A DNA stretch of 51,117 bases from contig JBBPIE010000040.1 in assembly GCA_038040485.1 (NCBI GenBank), positions 1 through 51,117 on the forward strand, given 5' to 3'. The stretch is from Onstottus_B arcticum. Lineage in GTDB: Bacteria > Acidobacteriota > Blastocatellia > UBA7656. The position numbers and the translations under genes were made by a program. Of this stretch, positions 24,337-32,364 are shown in pieces. Each line of letters starts with the position of its first letter. Positions within the stretch are counted from its first letter, which is position 1. A model generated the notes under the pieces. That model was not told the DNA's origin. It saw only the letters and a list, made by a program, of their open reading frames with translations, and did no database searches.

Positions 24337-26483
24337 CGTCGCTTCAGCTTCTCTTCCAGCCCGGCAAGCGAGCCGTTCAGCTTTTTGTAGAGCGCTTCGA
24401 TCTGCGCGCGACGCACTGATGCAGTCGACATTTCCGGATCGTAGCTCGATATGTACAGGTTCAGCGCGCGATGCTCGTCGCCGGTCTCTTCCATCGCAAC
24501 CGCCAGGTGCCAGACCGCTGTCTTGCGTTCGAGATTCGGGGGATAACTTTCAACTGCCTTCAACAGATTCTCCAGCGCGCCGCGCGAATCGCCATTCTTG
24601 AACTGAGCCCAACCCAACGCGTCGTAAGCCCGGCCGAGAAAGACGAGCCGGCGTCCTTCTCGATCCAGCAGCGGCGCGTCGCGCATCGAACCGGATGGCC
24701 CCGTGGCTTCTTCTGCCATCGGGATCGCCCGCTGACTGAGCTGCACTGCCGCGTCCAGCGCGATGCCTCGGTCAGCAAGCTTGCGAGCCGCCCAAATCAT
24801 TCGAAACGCTTGCCGCCCGTCGTCGAGCGTCGCGAAGTTTGTGACGGCACGCATAAGCTCGGGTATTCCCGGCAAGCTCGCATCTTTCCCCGCCGACAGC
24901 TCGCCGCCGGCGGGAGCGCTTGCGCCCACCCTCCGCGGTCTCGAAGGCGACTGCGGCTCATCGTCTTCGCCGCGGGCCGCCGCCTTCGACTTGCCCGTCT
25001 GGCCGCGCGCTGGAGCCCGCGATTGAACGGGTTTGCGCGACGCGGCCGCGATCTTCGAATAGTAGTCGATCTTAGCCAACGCCTCGGCGAGGCGGTACTG
25101 GAGCGTCGTCGTCGGATGATCGCTCGAAAACAGGGCTGCTTGCCGCTCTCGCTCCAGCAGCAGATCAAGCCTCGGCGACCGGGCCTTGACCGCGCCCCCC
25201 AGCAGAGTATCAAACTCGCCGTCCTGATTCAGCTTCAATGACCGGCTCATCACTTCGGCCGCCTGATCGTAGCCGTCGACCGACATAAACGACTTCGCCA
25301 GCTCGAAGGTCAGCGTCGCGAAGCTCGCCTGATTCTGAGCGGCCAGCATCCCCGACAACGCATCCCCGTATCTGTTCTCCAGGAGATCTATCTCAGCTTT
25401 TGTGATGAGCGCCCACGCATACCGAGGGTCGATGCCGATCGCTTTTTCGATAAGCGGCCGCGCAAGCGCGGTCTTCTTCCGAGTCGTGTAGAAGAACGCA
25501 AGCTGAGTCAGGAACCGGTGGTCTCGAGGGGCAAGCTTTGTCGCGCGTTTGATTTCCGGCTCGGCTTCCTCATCGCGGCCCGAAGCCAGCAGAGCGATCG
25601 CGAGCCCACCGTGCGCCTCCGCATCGTCCGGGCTCAGCGCAAGATGCTTGCGATAGTAAGCAACCGCGCGCTCGTAGTCGCCTGCCGCACGCGTCAGATG
25701 CCCGAGGTTCAGATTGGCGTACTCGTCCTTCGCATCGAGATCGAGCGCCTTCTGGAATTCCGTTGCTGCATCGTCGAGCCTCAGGCTTATCAAGTAAGCC
25801 GTGCCAAGACTGTTGTGCGCGCGATGGTCGTCGGGCGCCAGTTTTGTGGCTCGCTCCAGCACACGCACGGCTTCAAACGGAGCTTCGATCTGAACGTAGA
25901 AGAACCCGATTTCGACCAGCCGGTTCGGCTGATCCTGGAAGCGGGCTTCGAACGCTCGCATCAGATCGGCCGACTCGGCGCGGTAGCCAAACGCGTTCAT
26001 CGCGATCGGCAGCGGAAAAATGTACTGGCTGAAAATCTTATCGGTGATGATGGCCGGTGTGTTGCGAAAGACCGACTTGAATGCTCTCGCGGCCTCCTGC
26101 GGGTTAGCTTCGCGAAGCGCTTGCTCGCCCTTGAGCGCGTACTCGCGCATCAACAACTCCCGCGCTTCAGGTTCAAGCTCGGAGCTTCGGTGCAAGACCA
26201 GGAACTTCTCGAGCAGGGTTATTCGTTCGTCCTGCGTTGCCGCCGAGCGTGCGCGGTCCAGGGCTTCGCGTGGCGGCGTTGTATCGGGAGCCTCAGCGGG
26301 AGGAGCAGGTTTTTTCGGAGCAGAGTTCTTCGGCGCCGTAGGCTTTCGCTTTGAAACTTGAGGCCATCGAGCTGAAGCGCCGGCTGGTGCGATGATCGAC
26401 AGAGCGACGATCGCCAGGAGCGCGAGCGGGACGACTAGCTTTCTCGTCAATTCAATCCTGATTATTCGGTTGCAAACTTCCAT
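24333..26483 (-). CDS. Secreted or membrane-anchored TPR repeat protein
   Basis: 716 residues. One hydrophobic segment near the N-terminus (LVVPLALLAIVALSIIA, about 16–33) acts as signal or anchor; a Pro-Lys-Ala linker follows (42–70). From about 90 to 430 there are tandem TPR units, for example RAHNSLGTAYLISLRLDDAATEFQKAL and YANLNLGHLTRAAGDYERAVAYYRKHL (each within 34-residue periods). A low-complexity region with basic and Pro residues (about 480–530) precedes more TPR-like helices. Such proteins are protein-interaction scaffolds. It lies 19 bases below the phosphatase gene and overlaps the SagB-type gene, suggesting these three act together. Confidence 0.8.
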   Translation of the reverse strand: MEVCNRIIRIELTRKLVVPLALLAIVALSIIAPAGASARWPQVSKRKPTAPKNSAPKKPAPPAEAPDTTPPREALDRARSAATQDERITLLEKFLVLHRSSELEPEARELLMREYALKGEQALREANPQEAARAFKSVFRNTPAIITDKIFSQYIFPLPIAMNAFGYRAESADLMRAFEARFQDQPNRLVEIGFFYVQIEAPFEAVRVLERATKLAPDDHRAHNSLGTAYLISLRLDDAATEFQKALDLDAKDEYANLNLGHLTRAAGDYERAVAYYRKHLALSPDDAEAHGGLAIALLASGRDEEAEPEIKRATKLAPRDHRFLTQLAFFYTTRKKTALARPLIEKAIGIDPRYAWALITKAEIDLLENRYGDALSGMLAAQNQASFATLTFELAKSFMSVDGYDQAAEVMSRSLKLNQDGEFDTLLGGAVKARSPRLDLLLERERQAALFSSDHPTTTLQYRLAEALAKIDYYSKIAAASRKPVQSRAPARGQTGKSKAAARGEDDEPQSPSRPRRVGASAPAGGELSAGKDASLPGIPELMRAVTNFATLDDGRQAFRMIWAARKLADRGIALDAAVQLSQRAIPMAEEATGPSGSMRDAPLLDREGRRLVFLGRAYDALGWAQFKNGDSRGALENLLKAVESYPPNLERKTAVWHLAVAMEETGDEHRALNLYISSYDPEMSTASVRRAQIEALYKKLNGSLAGLEEKLKRR

Positions 26484-26502
26484 ACTGCTTCTTGCTGCTC
26501 GA

Positions 26503-28245
26503 TCAATGAGCCGAGGCCGGTTTAGCTCTTTCGGCTATCGCTTCGACCAACACGCGGCCAACTCGATTCGACGGCTGTTCGACGCCGAGCAGCGCCGCAA
26601 GCGTCGGCGCGATGTCCGACGGCGTGCACTCACCATTGTAGCGGCCGGCACGCACCCCCGCGCCGAAGAAGAGCACCGGCACGTGTGTGTCGTAGCCGTA
26701 GCCGCTGGCGTGCCTCGCCGGTAGATCGAACTCGTTTACGAAGTAGAAAGGCCTAGTGATAATCCAAACGTCGCCAGATCGCTCCCGATTGAATCCGTTC
26801 ATGACCCGCCGCGAGAGCGGGGCTGCCGGCAGCCGGCCTTCCAGGATTTGAGTGCGCGTGAAATAGTCCGTTATTCCTGGCACCTTAAGCGAAGCCTCTC
26901 CGGCTACACGTTCGACTTCGGCGGGATCGGCTTTGCGCTCAGCCATCACTCTCCGATCCAGGTATAGCTGCTCGTTTTCAAATCTCAAAACCCACTTCTT
27001 TCCACCGAACCGATCCGCGAGCGCCTTTTCCACGGCCGAGGTCAGTTGTTCATCGGAGATTCGCATGGCGTCAATGCCCCGCAAACGCGCGTACTCCGGT
27101 ATGGGAGCCACACCGTGATCTCCCGACATCGCAACAATCGTATTTGCAAGCCCAATCTGCCGATCGATGTAGTCCAGCAAGTCCGCAATCGTCCTATCAA
27201 GGCGAATGTAAATATCCTCGACCTCCTGACTGTCAGGGCCGTAATAGTGGCCGACCAGGTCCGGCGCTGAAAAACTGATGGCAAGCAGATCAGGAAACTG
27301 GTCAGCTCCGAGTGACTCCGCATCTATCGCAGCCTTTGCGAGGCTGGCCAGGTAATCGGAGGCGAACGGCGTGTATTCAAAGTCGCGGTAGAACGTCGGT
27401 CCGGGCTTCGCTTCGCCGCCCGTTATCGTATAAGGGAACTTCTGGCCAATGACCGATCTCATCTCCGGGATGTACTCGGATTGCGCGCGTCTATAAGCTT
27501 CGTCGGGAAGCGCCCTTTCCCATTTCGCGCCAAAATACTTGTCCGCCATTTTCGCAGAGTTGAACTTCTTAACCCAGGCCGGCAGCTCCTTGACGTAGTA
27601 ATCGCTGGACACGATCTGGCCCGTATCGTTGGCATACCAGAAAGCGCCGGTTGCAAGGTGTCCGCCAGGAAGCACCGCCGCGCGTTCCTTCTGAGACACC
27701 GCGATGACCTTCGATTGGAAGTTATTGGCCATTCGCATTTGATCGCCGATAGTTGTGCCTTGCAAGACTCGCGGGCTGCCTGCGCCCGGCTGCGAAGCCG
27801 ATCCCGCATTCGAAATGATGTGATAGGAATTATCAGAAACTATCGGAAGCCTCTTGCCCGTCTCGCGATCGACGAGGTAGTTGCCGACTATGCCGTTTCT
27901 CGCCGGAACTGATCCGGTGAATATTGCGGCGTGGCCCGCGGCAGTCACAGTCGGAACATAGTCATAGTTCGCGTTGGTGAACAAAGCTCCTTGATTCATC
28001 AAACGCCGGAAGCCGCCCGCGCCAAAAAGATCTCCAAAGCGTTCGAGATAGTCGTACCGGAACTGGTCCACTACGATGACTACCACCAGCTTGGGGCTAC
28101 GCGTTGCGCGCGATTCGGCCCGGCTCGCGGACGAAGAGCGTTGGCTCCGCGCAAGGCCCACAACCGGAAACGAGGCTAAGATCAAGCAAAGCAGAATGAT
28201 CGCTGTTTGCAAGGATCGCGGCCGTTGGTGAGTCATTGCTGTCAT
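26503..28245 (-). CDS. PafA-like periplasmic alkaline phosphatase
   Basis: 580 residues with a signal peptide (about 1–32). PafA-type phosphatases are calcium-insensitive, zinc-dependent enzymes that use a threonine nucleophile. Expected residues are present: zinc-binding Asp60 in VVDQFRYDYL, the nucleophile region YVPTVTAAGHAAIFTGS (Thr101 by alignment), Asn122 in NGIVGN, the phosphate-clamping Lys186 and Arg188 in SQKERAAVLPGGH, PDLVGHYYGPDS, GDHG, and the late YDTHVPVLFFG. The Asn and Lys-x-Arg set is diagnostic for the phosphate monoesterase (PafA) branch, not the diesterase one. GAGGACC precedes the ATG. It heads the operon with the TPR and SagB-type genes. Confidence 0.9.
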   Translation of the reverse strand: MTAMTHQRPRSLQTAIILLCLILASFPVVGLARSQRSSSASRAESRATRSPKLVVVIVVDQFRYDYLERFGDLFGAGGFRRLMNQGALFTNANYDYVPTVTAAGHAAIFTGSVPARNGIVGNYLVDRETGKRLPIVSDNSYHIISNAGSASQPGAGSPRVLQGTTIGDQMRMANNFQSKVIAVSQKERAAVLPGGHLATGAFWYANDTGQIVSSDYYVKELPAWVKKFNSAKMADKYFGAKWERALPDEAYRRAQSEYIPEMRSVIGQKFPYTITGGEAKPGPTFYRDFEYTPFASDYLASLAKAAIDAESLGADQFPDLLAISFSAPDLVGHYYGPDSQEVEDIYIRLDRTIADLLDYIDRQIGLANTIVAMSGDHGVAPIPEYARLRGIDAMRISDEQLTSAVEKALADRFGGKKWVLRFENEQLYLDRRVMAERKADPAEVERVAGEASLKVPGITDYFTRTQILEGRLPAAPLSRRVMNGFNRERSGDVWIITRPFYFVNEFDLPARHASGYGYDTHVPVLFFGAGVRAGRYNGECTPSDIAPTLAALLGVEQPSNRVGRVLVEAIAERAKPASAH

Positions 28246-28383
28246 GGTCCTCGAAGCCTTCCTTTAGAGAGACGAACACCGTAGACGACCCGCAAGCGCA
28301 GTGTCAACCTGAGGCCCGTCGCGCTCCAAGCAAGTATCCAGAACCACCTGTCCAGGCGTCACTCCGCTAGACTTCCGATTGTC

Positions 28384-28455
28384 GATTTCCGATTGGCGAA
28401 CTGCGATTCCAGTAACGGAATCGAATTGGCAATTCGAAACCGGCAATCGGAAATC
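28384..28455. repeat. GATTTCCGATTG palindromic repeat
   Basis: GATTTCCGATTG at 28384..28395 pairs exactly with CAATCGGAAATC at 28444..28455; inside the loop GATTCC-AGTAAC-GGAATC forms a second small hairpin. It separates the surA-N-like gene from the phosphatase gene and may mark the end of the former transcript. Confidence 0.8.
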
Positions 28456-28508
28456 AAGCGGAGGGACGCACGTACAGGCTTTCAACAGGATAATCGTTGA
28501 CTGAGGAC

Positions 28509-29180
28509 CTAAGGCTCGGCTAGTTGAACGATGTCGGCCCGTTGCCGCACGGTGGTCAGCCAGCGGTCGATTTCTTGGTTGATCTTCTCCTGCTTTAGCA
28601 GTGCGCCGATGTCATCGCTGACCTTGGCAAGCGCCGGGGGCACCTGGCCGGCCGCGCGAATCCTGGGCGCGAGCGTTTCATCAAAGTATTTTTGAATCTC
28701 GGGCTCGGTCACCAACACAAAAGACCGAAACCGAAAGTCGACGAATCGGTCAATCAAGATACGCTCGCGAATCAGGTCGTCTATTCGATCGGGAGTCAGG
28801 CCGACCGATTCGACTCGCTGCCGAAAGTCGGCTTCGGACTTGAAGCTCTTGACCACCTCTGTGCGCTTTTTGTCCACTTCGTCTCGAGTCAATTCGGCTG
28901 ACGGCAGGCGCGCGGCTTCCTGAGCAATGAGCCGCTGGTCGACCATCACTTCGAGTTTTTGCTTGAGCAGGTCGGAGCTGACCGGGCCGGCGGGACTCGG
29001 CGCTCTCGGGTCGAGAGCAATGCTCCACAGCAAATCAGTCCTCGTTACTACGTCGTCGTTGACCTGCGCGAGGATTTGATCGACCACCGTTTGAGCAGAA
29101 ACTGCGGGCGAATAACCGAACAAGAAGCCTGCGACCACCAGGCCGCAAAGCACGAAGGTTCTTTTTCTCGCTCCGCTCAA
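28509..29180 (-). CDS. SurA N-terminal-domain periplasmic chaperone-like protein
   Basis: 223 residues with a signal peptide (ending VSAQ). The mature part begins VVDQILAQVNDDVVTRTDLLWSIA, the typical SurA N-terminal domain opening, followed by long helices (LLKQKLEVMVDQRLIAQEA) and a C-terminal helix. No parvulin isomerase domain is present, so it is expected to act as a chaperone only. The TTG start at 29180 has a strong GGAGGAG site, and it begins 12 bases after bamA, so it probably helps outer-membrane proteins reach the BamA homologue. Similar SurA-N-only proteins in other phyla are poorly studied. Confidence 0.8.
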   Translation of the reverse strand: MSGARKRTFVLCGLVVAGFLFGYSPAVSAQTVVDQILAQVNDDVVTRTDLLWSIALDPRAPSPAGPVSSDLLKQKLEVMVDQRLIAQEAARLPSAELTRDEVDKKRTEVVKSFKSEADFRQRVESVGLTPDRIDDLIRERILIDRFVDFRFRSFVLVTEPEIQKYFDETLAPRIRAAGQVPPALAKVSDDIGALLKQEKINQEIDRWLTTVRQRADIVQLAEP

Positions 29181-29192
29181 TGCTCCTCCTCG

Positions 29193-32100
29193 TCAGAATG
29201 TTGGGCCGACAGAGAAATGCAAGTGCGAGCCCTTCACACCGGCCGGCTTGTTCGCGACCAGCACGCCATACTCGAGCCGGACCGGACCTATCGGCGTCTT
29301 GATCCTGAACCCGAATCCAACGCTCTCGGTCAGGTTCCCGAACTTCATATCGCGGACTCGAGCGAACACGTTGCCCGTGTCCGAAAACACCGTTCCAGCG
29401 AGCGGTCCAAACAACGGAAACCTCAACTCGTTGTTTATCACCAGCACCGCGTTTCCCCCAAGCGGACTCAACACGGGAATCGAGTTGCCGTTCGAGTCGG
29501 TTATCCTGTTCCCGTTAGAGTCGCGCTTGGGAACAAAGATGTGCGGGCCGGCCTCTTCGAAGCCAAACCCCCGCAGGTCGCGCGCGCCGCCCGCAAAGAA
29601 CCTTTCAGAGATTGGAAGGCTCTGGTTGCCGGCAAACGGTACCGCCAGCCCCAATCGCCCGGAAACCGAATACACCGTGTCCCGAAACCGCGAGATCGGA
29701 TGGTAGCGGTTGTGCTCGATCAGCATTTTGACAAACTCTTCGTTGCCGCCCAGCCACCGCGACGCAAAGTCAAAACTCCCGAGCGTTCTCGTGCCCGAAG
29801 TCGGATCGAACCTATTGTTGGTCTTGTCGATCGCGAAGCGCGGGCCAATTCGCCCCAGCCGTATGGGCCGGGCGTTCCGCTGGATCTCCTCGAGGGTGAG
29901 TCCCTGGCAATCGGCACTTGGCTGCGCGCAGGGAAGATCGAAAACGCTTACGCGCTCGAAGGTGTAGGCAGCGTACACAATGAAGTCAGGCGACAACCTG
30001 CGCTCGGCTTGCACAACCGCGGTGTATCGGTCGGAGCGAAACGCCTTCTCTGCCAGCCTGCGCGCGAATACCGAGATCAACATCGGGAACTTTGTTCCGA
30101 ACGGCCGAGGATTCTGAAAAGACAACTGGCCAAACAGCTCGCTTTCGCTGACTCTGAGCTGAGTGCTGCCGGTGTAGAGCTTGCCGAACATGTTGGTCTG
30201 GGTTAGTTGGACCAGTCCCCTGACGCCGTGCAAAACACTCAGACCGGGGACGGTGAGATTGCTCTTGTTCGTCTGGTAGCCCAGGCCGGTGATCACATCA
30301 TACCGCTTGGCTTCGAGCAGGTTTACAGTTATGTCGCGCTGCTCGATCCCGTCGGGCGTTTGGCCGACCACCTCCGAAGTAATCGAGACCGAGCTGAAAG
30401 CCGCCGTGTCGTAAAGCTGCCGCTCGGTCTCCTGCAGCGTCTCGGCTCGCAGCTCGCTGCCCTTCTTGAACTCATAGAAGTCGCGCTCGACTCTGCCGAG
30501 GTCGGTGATCGCCGTCCCGCGAGTGGTGACAACCCGTATTCGCGCGCGATTGCCCTCGGTCACATTGAACACCAATCGCGCTCGCTCATTACCGTCCGCG
30601 TTTCCGAGGTCTACGACTTCGGGTGCAACCTCGGCAGCCGCGTATCCTCGCGAGGTGTACGCCGTCATCAATTGATCCGCGTTCCTGTTTACGGTGGCAG
30701 CGGTCAGCGGATCGCCCGATTCGATCGAAAGCCCCTCGCCCAGCTCGAGGCGCGTCAGCACGTTGTTGCCGCGCATCGCCACTTCATCGATGTAAGTGCG
30801 CGGTCCCTGCTGAACGTCGAAAGTGATGATCAGCTTTTCTCCTTTGACAGAGACGCCGCGCCGCGTTTCCACGCGCGCCCTTCGATAGCCCGCTTCGCGC
30901 AGGCGCTTGGAAATCATGTTCGAGTCCTGACGCAGCATGTCGTCGCTTGTGATTCCCCGCCCGAGCCCGAACAACGGAAGAGGCGAGGAAGTCTTTGACT
31001 TCATCTGGTCCTGTAGATCGCGGTCAGCGATTGCATCGACGCCGTGGATCTCAAGACTGCTCAATCTGTACCGGGCGCCTGCCTCGACTTCAAAGACAAG
31101 CTTCACAGATTTCTGCGCGAGGTCAGGCGCATCCGGCCGGGCAACTTGAGCGAAGAAATAGCCCTGCTTTTGCGCGAAGTCCTGCAAGCGACGCCGGGCT
31201 TCCTCGAGCGAGAAGTCGTCGATACCGCCCTGCCGGTAGAACGGCAGCGTCTTTATCTTTTCTTTCTCTTTGATCTTCAAGCCCCGAATTTCCACTTCGA
31301 CCTGGGGTCCCGACTCGACGACGATCTCAACCGCAACCTTGTTGTTTTCTATGTCGGGCGATACGTTGCTGGTCATCCGAACCGCAAGGTAGTTCTGCTT
31401 GAGGTAGGCATCGCGAATGCTGTCGATCGTTTCGCCAACCGCGGCCTGAGTAAACGGCTGACCTTCGGTAAGAGTCTTCGGCAGCTTTGACAGATCGAGC
31501 GGCGTTCCCTTGAAGTCCAGCTTATAGCTCGAGAGCCGGGCTTGTTCGCCGGGCGTGATCGTGTAGACGACAACCGCCCGCGTGTTGCTGGGATCGAATC
31601 TGACTTCGGACACGACTCGCGCCTGAAAGTAGCCGCGCGACGAGTAGTACGCCGTGAGATCGCCGAGACCGCGCGCGATCGCGCCTGCCGAAAGCCGGCC
31701 GCCTGCGTCCAGTTGGTTCAGTCTCGCTCGCAGCTCGGCGACCGGAAACACCGAAGCGCCTTCGAAGACTACGCTGTCAATACGCGCTTGCGGCTTGATC
31801 ACGAAACGAAGCGCCACGCCGTTGCTTGCGTCCGGCACGCCTTCGACTCGCGCGCCCGATATCAGCCCGGAGTGATGGAGTCGAATAAGCGAGTCGTGAA
31901 CCCTGACCGGCGAGTAGTCCTGGCCGGTCGCAACGTCGAGCAACGAGCGCATCTCGGCAATGACGGTCCCAGGCGAGTCTTCGATGACGACCTCGACGCT
32001 GGTGACTCGCCGTCCAAGAAAGTCACCCGTGTCGCTCGCCCGCGCAACCGTTGAGAGCAGGAGGAACAGAGGAAGAAGAAAGAGAGCAAGAATGAACCGG

Positions 32101-32252
32101 CGACGCCGTGCTGCATACGCGAACTCCGCGCGAGCGGCCTGTTCCGCGTGGCCGGCGATCATCGACGTCACCGTGACGATCTCGCGCCCGAACTCGGAAC
32201 ATGTCGTTCGTATGGAACTGACGAGCCGTTTGACTCTTGCTGCTACAAACAT
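29193..32252 (-). CDS. bamA: BamA/Omp85 outer-membrane assembly protein with seven POTRA-like modules
   Basis: BamA-type proteins insert beta-barrels into the outer membrane. At 1019 residues this one is long. After a signal-like segment (about 52–72, ending VARAS) I count seven POTRA-like modules, starting near residues 82, 162, 242, 325, 400, 490 and 575, against five in E. coli BamA. The C-terminal barrel (from about 640) includes the lid-lock motif GARDLRGFGFEE and ends in a phenylalanine, as an outer-membrane barrel should. The ATG at 32252 has GAGGAGCGGA before it but leaves about 50 residues ahead of the signal, so an internal start such as MIAGHAEQ is possible. It sits between tamB and the surA-N-like gene. 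A TamA role is the alternative. Confidence 0.9.
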   Translation of the reverse strand: MFVAARVKRLVSSIRTTCSEFGREIVTVTSMIAGHAEQAARAEFAYAARRRRFILALFLLPLFLLLSTVARASDTGDFLGRRVTSVEVVIEDSPGTVIAEMRSLLDVATGQDYSPVRVHDSLIRLHHSGLISGARVEGVPDASNGVALRFVIKPQARIDSVVFEGASVFPVAELRARLNQLDAGGRLSAGAIARGLGDLTAYYSSRGYFQARVVSEVRFDPSNTRAVVVYTITPGEQARLSSYKLDFKGTPLDLSKLPKTLTEGQPFTQAAVGETIDSIRDAYLKQNYLAVRMTSNVSPDIENNKVAVEIVVESGPQVEVEIRGLKIKEKEKIKTLPFYRQGGIDDFSLEEARRRLQDFAQKQGYFFAQVARPDAPDLAQKSVKLVFEVEAGARYRLSSLEIHGVDAIADRDLQDQMKSKTSSPLPLFGLGRGITSDDMLRQDSNMISKRLREAGYRRARVETRRGVSVKGEKLIITFDVQQGPRTYIDEVAMRGNNVLTRLELGEGLSIESGDPLTAATVNRNADQLMTAYTSRGYAAAEVAPEVVDLGNADGNERARLVFNVTEGNRARIRVVTTRGTAITDLGRVERDFYEFKKGSELRAETLQETERQLYDTAAFSSVSITSEVVGQTPDGIEQRDITVNLLEAKRYDVITGLGYQTNKSNLTVPGLSVLHGVRGLVQLTQTNMFGKLYTGSTQLRVSESELFGQLSFQNPRPFGTKFPMLISVFARRLAEKAFRSDRYTAVVQAERRLSPDFIVYAAYTFERVSVFDLPCAQPSADCQGLTLEEIQRNARPIRLGRIGPRFAIDKTNNRFDPTSGTRTLGSFDFASRWLGGNEEFVKMLIEHNRYHPISRFRDTVYSVSGRLGLAVPFAGNQSLPISERFFAGGARDLRGFGFEEAGPHIFVPKRDSNGNRITDSNGNSIPVLSPLGGNAVLVINNELRFPLFGPLAGTVFSDTGNVFARVRDMKFGNLTESVGFGFRIKTPIGPVRLEYGVLVANKPAGVKGSHLHFSVGPTF

Positions 32253-32302
32253 TCCGCTCCTCGGGAGCCGCCGAACGACCTCTCGCGACTCACCTAAGCC
32301 TG

Positions 32303-32359
32303 CTGACTTCTGCTCTGACTTCTGACCTCTGACCTCTGACTTCTGACCTCTGACTTCTG
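32303..32359. repeat. Short tandem repeat of a CTGACYT heptamer
   Basis: The 7-base unit CTGACTT/CTGACCT is repeated about seven times with one interruption between tamB and bamA. It is clean enough to slip during replication and lies in the bamA leader, about 50 bases from the start codon. Confidence 0.85.
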
Positions 32360-32364
32360 TCCCC

